Part shown: one piece after another, positions 59,499 to 64,000 of the stretch
How the letters are laid out: every line of letters starts with the position of its first letter
Numbering within the stretch: position 1 is the first letter of the stretch
DNA from: Methyloversatilis discipulorum
GTDB taxonomy: Bacteria > Pseudomonadota > Gammaproteobacteria > Burkholderiales > Rhodocyclaceae
Direction of reading: 5' to 3'
NCBI RefSeq assembly: GCF_000527135.1
Contig: NZ_AZUP01000001.1
Span: 2,480,001 to 2,544,000, forward strand
Length of the DNA stretch: 64,000 nt
Made by a program: the position numbers and the translations under genes
The notes under the pieces: generated by a model
The model's input: the letters and a program-made list of their open reading frames with translations, nothing else
What the model was told of the DNA's origin: nothing
Databases searched by the model: none

Positions 59499-59591
59499 AA
59501 CTCTTCCTTCCCGATCAATCACTTGGATCCTTTCACCCGCGTGTGCAGATGAGGCCTCTTCAGTTCTCGACGGTCGCCTCACGTCGACCGC

Positions 59592-59618
59592 GTATGAATA
59601 CTTGTGCAAAGTTCATAC
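59592..59618. promoter_or_regulatory. NikR-like palindrome upstream of the nickel locus
   Basis: GTATGAA-N13-TTCATAC: perfect seven-base arms. The E. coli NikR operator is GTATGA-N16-TCATAC; the same arms here are separated by 15 bases, one fewer. It is 94 bp upstream of the receptor start. NikR itself is not in the window. Confidence 0.6.
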
Positions 59619-59693
59619 CATTGCAGCGGACGGGGTGCCGGTGCGGCCTCAGGCCCCGATCGCATCGCGGCGCCCTCACCGTCGCCGGATTGC

Positions 59694-59730
59694 CGCCCGG
59701 GGACTGACACCGACAGAACGACCCCGGGCG
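59694..59730. repeat. Nine-base inverted repeat in the 483-bp gap
   Basis: CGCCCGGGG (59694-59702) and CCCCGGGCG (59722-59730) flank 19 bases. The gap 59499-59981 separates the divergent receptor and kinase genes; apart from this repeat and the NikR-like box I see no gene, RNA or B12-box riboswitch in it. Confidence 0.5.
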
Positions 59731-59981
59731 ACGACCCGCCGGGTCCATCGCGAAGGCCGGCGCGGCGCCCGTGTCACGACGCCTGTCCTTCGGTGCCACT
59801 CCGTTACAAATGGCCGCAGCAAAGCATTTCGTGGCCTGAATCCGCCGACGCGCTTGCGCTAAACTTGAATTGAGAACTGCCACGCATCACGTGGCATCAG
59901 ATCTGCCCACGCCCAGCGCCCGGCCCCAGCGCGAAGCTTTCGAACACGGCAACACAGGCGCAGCAAGGGGGGCGCACCACC

Positions 59982-61517
59982 ATGGTTCGCGAATTTGCAT
60001 TCCCAGCAGTACCCGCACCGGGCTCACCCGGCGGCGAAGGCGCAAGCACGCCAAAGGGGAAGAGCGAACGCGCAGCCGATGCCATGGGCATCCCCGCCTT
60101 CCCCGACCTGTTCGAAGGCATTGCCGACGCGCTGTTCCTGGTGACGCCGAGCGGCGTGATCATGCACATGAACGGTGCCGCGAGCGAACTGCTGGGCTAC
60201 CGCCCCGACGAACTCGCCGGCAAGCACGTTTCCATGCTTTACCCGCCGTCTGAAGAGGCACGCGTACAGGCCTGTTTCGACGAACTGGCGGTCAGGCGCA
60301 GCACGCGCCACCTCGACGGCGTGGCGCTGACCCGTGACGGCCGGACGGTGGCGGTGGACGTCGTCGGTTCGCGCATCGAGTTCGCTGGCGAACCGGCGGT
60401 CATCGCGGTGGTACGCGACATCCGCGAACGCAAGCAGGCCGAAGCGGAACTGCGCGCCGCGCAGGAGCGCTTCTATCTGCTGGCAGAGCACATCCGCGAA
60501 ATCTTCTGGGTCAGCGACCCGCACACGCGAGCGCTGTATTACGCCAGCCCCGCCTTTTCGGACATCAGCGCACTGCCGAACGGCGAACAGCCCGGCGATC
60601 TGAACAGTTGGGCACTGGCGGTGGCACCACCCGACCGACCGCGTTTCGAAGCATTTCTCGCTGCCCAGGCGCAGGGCAAGGTGGCGCAAGTCGAGGTGCG
60701 CGTCGCCGACCGCAACGGCGGCCTGCGCTGGCTGCACTGCCGCGCCTTCCCGTGGCAGGCGCAGGACGGCCATGCCCGCGTGGCCGGTGTCGCCGAGGAC
60801 ATCACGGCGCGCAAGGAAGCCGAGGCGCACCGGCTGGCGCAGGCCGAACGGCAGCGCGAAACGCTGGTGCGTGAGGCGCACCACCGCATCAAGAACAGCC
60901 TGCAGGGCGTGGTCGGACTGCTGCGCCGCTGCGCCGGACAACACCCGGCGCTCGCCCACGCGCTGACCGGCGCCATCAGCCAGGTTCGATCGATCGCCGT
61001 CATCCACGAACTGCAGGGCAGTCAGTCCGGCGCACCGGTCCAGCTCGGCGAATTCCTGCGCATGATTGCCGGCAGCATCGAAGGCCTGTTCGATGCCCGG
61101 GTGAAGCTCGATGTGCGTGACCTCAGCGCCTTCGAACTGCGTCTGGCCGACAGCGAAGCGGTGCCACTGGCCATCGTGCTCAACGAACTGCTGATGAATG
61201 CGGTGAAGCACCGGCAGATCGACCGCGACGCCGGCGTGGACGTCGAGCTGTCGACGGACGACGACGGCGCACTCATCGTCATCGGCAACAGCGGCGAGCT
61301 GCCGCCCGGCTTCGATTTCGCCGCACGCCGCGGCCTCGGCCAGGGCCTCGAACTGCTGGCCGCGCTGCTGCCGACCGAGCACGCCACACTGGATTTTCGC
61401 CAGCAGCCGGGACGCGTACTGACGCGCCTCGCGCTGCGGCCGCCCATCATTACGTTTGACGAGACCCGCGACCATGCACACATACGACGACACCAGCCCG
61501 CAACTTCTGCTGGTTGA
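59982..61517 (+). CDS. PAS-PAS sensor kinase of the HisKA_2 class
   Basis: A 511-residue cytoplasmic kinase without membrane segments. Two PAS domains (about 45-150 and 160-275) precede the HisKA_2 dimerisation domain with His300-His301 in EAHHRIKNSLQG and an ATPase domain with NELLMNAVKH (N box) and GLGQGLELL. HisKA_2 kinases often pair with ANTAR or general-stress regulators. Its end overlaps the start of the ANTAR regulator by 44 bases, so they are one operon and likely partners. Confidence 0.88.
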   Translation: MVREFAFPAVPAPGSPGGEGASTPKGKSERAADAMGIPAFPDLFEGIADALFLVTPSGVIMHMNGAASELLGYRPDELAGKHVSMLYPPSEEARVQACFDELAVRRSTRHLDGVALTRDGRTVAVDVVGSRIEFAGEPAVIAVVRDIRERKQAEAELRAAQERFYLLAEHIREIFWVSDPHTRALYYASPAFSDISALPNGEQPGDLNSWALAVAPPDRPRFEAFLAAQAQGKVAQVEVRVADRNGGLRWLHCRAFPWQAQDGHARVAGVAEDITARKEAEAHRLAQAERQRETLVREAHHRIKNSLQGVVGLLRRCAGQHPALAHALTGAISQVRSIAVIHELQGSQSGAPVQLGEFLRMIAGSIEGLFDARVKLDVRDLSAFELRLADSEAVPLAIVLNELLMNAVKHRQIDRDAGVDVELSTDDDGALIVIGNSGELPPGFDFAARRGLGQGLELLAALLPTEHATLDFRQQPGRVLTRLALRPPIITFDETRDHAHIRRHQPATSAG

Positions 61518-62088
61518 GGACGACAGGCTGAACGCAGCCACGCTGGGCGACGGGCTCCGGGCTCACGGCTACGGCGTCCATGTGGCGCGCTCGGCCGAAG
61601 AGGCGCTGGCGCTGCTCGGGACGACGCGCATCGATCTGGTCATCCTCGACGAAAAGCTGCCGGGCATGACCGGGCTGGAGTTCGCGGCGGTACTGCGCGA
61701 GCATCATGGCCTGCCGCTGATCTTCCTGACCGCCTTCGGCGACCCGGGTCGCGTGCGCAGCGCCATCGAGCGCGGCGCGCTGGCCTATCTGGTCAAGCCG
61801 CTGGACGTCGAACAGCTGCTGCCCACGCTGCGCACCGCCCTCGCACGATCGGAGGAACTGCGGCAGCTGCGCAGCACCGGCCAGCACCTGCAGCGCGCAC
61901 TCGACGAGCGGCGCGAAATCAGCATCGCCGTCGGCATCCTGATGGAGCGTCTGCGCATCGACCGCCAGCCTGCCTTCGAAATGCTGCGCAAGACGGCGCG
62001 CGCCCAGCGCCGGCGCATCGAGGACGTGGCCAAGGACATGATGCAGCCGCTCGGCGGCGGTACGCCGCGAGCTGGCGCCGGTCAGTAG
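61474..62088 (+). CDS. Response regulator with ANTAR RNA-binding domain
   Basis: A 204-residue regulator: receiver (about 8-125) with phospho-acceptor Asp59 and Lys109 in LVKPL, a coiled-coil linker (RTALARSEELRQLRSTG) and an ANTAR domain (about 145-195, EISIAVGILMERLRIDRQPAFEMLRKTA in sequence with breaks). ANTAR proteins bind paired hexaloop hairpins and prevent transcription termination, so the target should be a leader RNA. ATG 61474 is my choice; TTG 61456 in frame would add six residues. Confidence 0.87.
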   Translation: MHTYDDTSPQLLLVEDDRLNAATLGDGLRAHGYGVHVARSAEEALALLGTTRIDLVILDEKLPGMTGLEFAAVLREHHGLPLIFLTAFGDPGRVRSAIERGALAYLVKPLDVEQLLPTLRTALARSEELRQLRSTGQHLQRALDERREISIAVGILMERLRIDRQPAFEMLRKTARAQRRRIEDVAKDMMQPLGGGTPRAGAGQ

Positions 62089-62188
62089 CCCTCGATCTCT
62101 CGGGAGAGGATCGTGACGATAGGCCTCAAGCAGCCCTGTGCACGAACCGTAAGCAGCAGAAGAAGGCGCGCCACAGAGCGCGTACCAG

Positions 62189-62227
62189 GGCCTGATCCCC
62201 GCCCGATACTCAACGCGGCCTGATCCC
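62189..62227 (+). repeat. Tandem 11-base repeat upstream of the GGDEF-EAL gene
   Basis: GGCCTGATCCC occurs at 62189-62199 and again at 62217-62227, 28 bases apart, each followed within 20 bases by GATAC. It lies in the 184-bp gap between the ANTAR regulator and the GGDEF-EAL gene. A small GCGCGC/GCGCGT hairpin with a six-base loop (62166-62183) precedes it. Confidence 0.5.
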
Positions 62228-62272
62228 GACATCCGGATACGGGACGCTGCCATGTAGACCGGGGGATGCACG

Positions 62273-64000
62273 ATGGCCGTCGTTTCCGCACTGTTCAGCT
62301 GCAGCGCCATGGACATGCCATGCACGCAGCACGTTTCCTTCCCTGATGCCTTCAGCGTCGCCGTCGGCGACGCGCCGCAGGCTGCAACGACGGCATTGCT
62401 CAGGCTTTCCCACGATGGCCGGATCATCGACCACACCGGCTGGCCCGACACCCTGACCGAAGTCCGTGGGCAGCCGGTGCACCGTGTGTTCCGCGAACTC
62501 GACAACGACGGCCAGTCGGGCTGGCCGACCTTCCGGGCGGGTTGCGGCAACGCGGTGAGCCGGCAGATCTGGCATCTGCATGAAGGAGGTCGTCCGGTCT
62601 GTGTCGAGTGCGCCCCGCTGCCCGGCGACGCGAGCGGTCACTGGCTGCTGCGCGTCAGCCACGGCACGCCCGAGGACGCCGTGCAGCGCGAGCTGCGCCT
62701 GCTGGCGCGCGCGGCGCACCAGGCCGGCGATGCGGTCATGATCACCTGTGCCGGCGGCCTGATCGAGTACGTGAACCCCGCCTTCGAACGCAGCACCGGC
62801 TACACCGCCGAAGAGGTACTGGGTCGCTCGCCCGGTCTGTTGAAGTCGGGCGTGCACGGGCCGGACGTCTATGCTCGGCTGTGGCGCACGCTGCGCAGCG
62901 GCGAGGTGTTCCGCATGGTGTTCACCAACCGGCGCAAGAGCGGCGAGCTCTATCACGAAGAGAAGACGATCAGCCCGATCCGCGACGCGCAGCAGAAGAT
63001 CAGCCATTACGTCGCCACCTCGCGCGACGTCAGCGAGCGCATCCGCGCACAGGACCAGCTGGAGTATCTGGCCGGCATGGACGTGCTGACCGACCTGCCC
63101 AACCGCCGGCTGTTCACCGACCGTCTGCGCCAGGCCATGCGCCGCGCCATGCGCACCGAGTGCCCGCTGGCCGTGCTGTTCATCGACCTCGACCGCTTCA
63201 AGGTGATCAACGACACGCTGGGCCACAGCGTCGGCGACGCATTGCTGACCGAGGTGGCGGCACGGCTGCGCGGCTGCGTGCGCGCCTCCGACACGGTGGC
63301 GCGACTGGGCGGCGACGAGTTCACCGTGCTGCTGGAAGAGACCGGCGACCGCGCCGCCGTCACCGAGATCGCCGAGAAAATACTGGCGGCCCTTGCCGAC
63401 GGCGTGCGCGTGCAGGGGCGCGAATTCTTCGTCAGCGCCAGCGTCGGCATCGCGCTCTACCCGGAGAACGGCCACTCGGTCGACGAACTGCTCAGCCGGG
63501 CCGACCTGTCGATGTACCGCGCCAAGGCTGCCGGCCGCAACACGCTGCGCTTCTACGACCAGAGCATGGACGCGCACGCGCACACAGAACTGTCGGCGGA
63601 GATCGCGCTGCACGGCGCGCTCGAACGGCGTGAGTTCTTTCTCGTCTATCAACCCATCATCGACACCCGCACCGGCCGCGTGGCAACGGTGGAGGCGCTG
63701 TTGCGCTGGAACAGCCCGACCGAGGGCGTGGTGCCGCCGGACCGCTTCATTCCGCTGCTGGAGGAAACCGGACTCATCGTGCCGGTCAGCCGCTGGTCGC
63801 TGCGCGAAGCACTGCGCGATCTGCGTATGCTGCAGGCGACACAGCCGCAGGTGCACCTGGCCTTCAACCTGTCGGGCAGACAACTGCGCGACGACGACCT
63901 GGTCAGCGACATCGCCGGCGCGCTGCAGGAAGCCGGCGTCGACCCACGCATGCTGGAACTGGAAATCACCGAAAGCACGCTGATGGAGGACATCCCGCGC
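62273..64000 (+). CDS. PAS-GGDEF-EAL c-di-GMP signalling protein (3' end missing)
   Basis: The frame is open from ATG 62273 to the window end, giving 576 residues. Order: an N-terminal region of about 140 residues without a clear domain, PAS (about 145-260, ADAVMITCAGG near its start with a ERSTGYTAEEVLG helix), GGDEF with the intact motif at residues 346-350 and an RxxD inhibitory site five residues before it, and EAL beginning near 440 with the EALLRW motif at about 474 and the NLSGRQL and ESTLMED blocks. Both activities look intact as far as visible. GGGGGATG precedes the start codon. No membrane segment is seen, so it is probably cytoplasmic. Confidence 0.9.
   Translation, partial: MAVVSALFSCSAMDMPCTQHVSFPDAFSVAVGDAPQAATTALLRLSHDGRIIDHTGWPDTLTEVRGQPVHRVFRELDNDGQSGWPTFRAGCGNAVSRQIWHLHEGGRPVCVECAPLPGDASGHWLLRVSHGTPEDAVQRELRLLARAAHQAGDAVMITCAGGLIEYVNPAFERSTGYTAEEVLGRSPGLLKSGVHGPDVYARLWRTLRSGEVFRMVFTNRRKSGELYHEEKTISPIRDAQQKISHYVATSRDVSERIRAQDQLEYLAGMDVLTDLPNRRLFTDRLRQAMRRAMRTECPLAVLFIDLDRFKVINDTLGHSVGDALLTEVAARLRGCVRASDTVARLGGDEFTVLLEETGDRAAVTEIAEKILAALADGVRVQGREFFVSASVGIALYPENGHSVDELLSRADLSMYRAKAAGRNTLRFYDQSMDAHAHTELSAEIALHGALERREFFLVYQPIIDTRTGRVATVEALLRWNSPTEGVVPPDRFIPLLEETGLIVPVSRWSLREALRDLRMLQATQPQVHLAFNLSGRQLRDDDLVSDIAGALQEAGVDPRMLELEITESTLMEDIPR

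Noticed and set aside
59499..59810. Cobalamin riboswitch upstream of the TonB receptor
   Set aside because: TonB receptors often carry one, and a stretch reading CAGTCCCCGGGCGGCAA on the minus strand first looked similar, but the B12 box (GCCACTG type) and the conserved core order are missing.
62160..62200. Paired-hexaloop ANTAR target RNA
   Set aside because: One hairpin with a six-base loop (CACAGA) exists, but the loop lacks the conserved A at position 1 and G at position 4, and no second hexaloop hairpin follows at the right distance.

Overview
The window is about 64 kb of GC-rich, densely packed chromosome from a Gram-negative bacterium, most likely a betaproteobacterium of the Rhodocyclales type (Methyloversatilis is my guess from overall feel, not proven). 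Grounds: the dnaG-rpoD pair, the miaB-phoH-ybeY-corC-lnt-glyQ-glyS-gmhB-plsC order, the aa3 oxidase operon carrying DUF2970 and a tiny assembly protein, an rpoH preceded by a CIRCE element, and a PEP-CTERM protein. I see no phage, insertion sequence, CRISPR array or rRNA. Almost everything looks like core chromosome; the more variable parts are 5.9-23.7 kb and 54-64 kb.

Layout. 1-4.4 kb: end of dnaG, rpoD, a two-CBS protein. 4.4-7.0 kb: a phosphodiesterase-like enzyme, a CAT-anticodon tRNA, a stand-alone di-iron (ODP) metallo-beta-lactamase-fold protein, a BON protein. 7.2-11.4 kb: a glrK-qseG-glrR type two-component operon, divergent from a bactofilin gene. The shared 350-bp region holds two TGTC-N10-GACA sites, an IHF-consensus site and a -24/-12 promoter pointing at the bactofilin. 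11.4-17.3 kb: a tripartite RND efflux operon with an AcrR/TtgR-like operator in its promoter. 17.3-23.8 kb: an orphan TAXI-type binding protein, an HD-GYP response regulator followed by a hybrid kinase, and a PEP-CTERM protein. 23.8-35.4 kb (minus strand): a long housekeeping run covering tRNA modification, ribosome maturation, lipoprotein acylation, glycyl-tRNA synthetase, LPS heptose and phospholipid synthesis. 35.6-36.5 kb: rpoH. 36.6-45.8 kb (minus strand): cytochrome aa3 oxidase structural, haem A and copper-assembly genes, in two blocks. 45.9-54 kb: mpl, a TlpA-like protein, aroQ, accBC, prmA, tpx, dgkA. 54-59.5 kb: a NikKLMQO-type ECF nickel transporter and its TonB-dependent receptor, with a NikR-like palindrome upstream. 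60-64 kb: a HisKA_2 kinase, an ANTAR response regulator and a GGDEF-EAL protein cut by the window end.

The strongest unusual point is regulatory. In E. coli GlrR binds TGTC-N10-GACA sites and, with IHF and sigma-54, activates the small RNA gene glmY. Here the same arrangement sits next to glrKR but faces a bactofilin gene, suggesting an envelope-stress circuit that controls a cytoskeletal polymer. Other promoter-level observations are a NikR-like box at the nickel locus, CIRCE at rpoH, an FNR/Anr box upstream of the oxidase block and an efflux operator with no regulator gene beside it. All functional statements are inferred from sequence reading; no database search was run.
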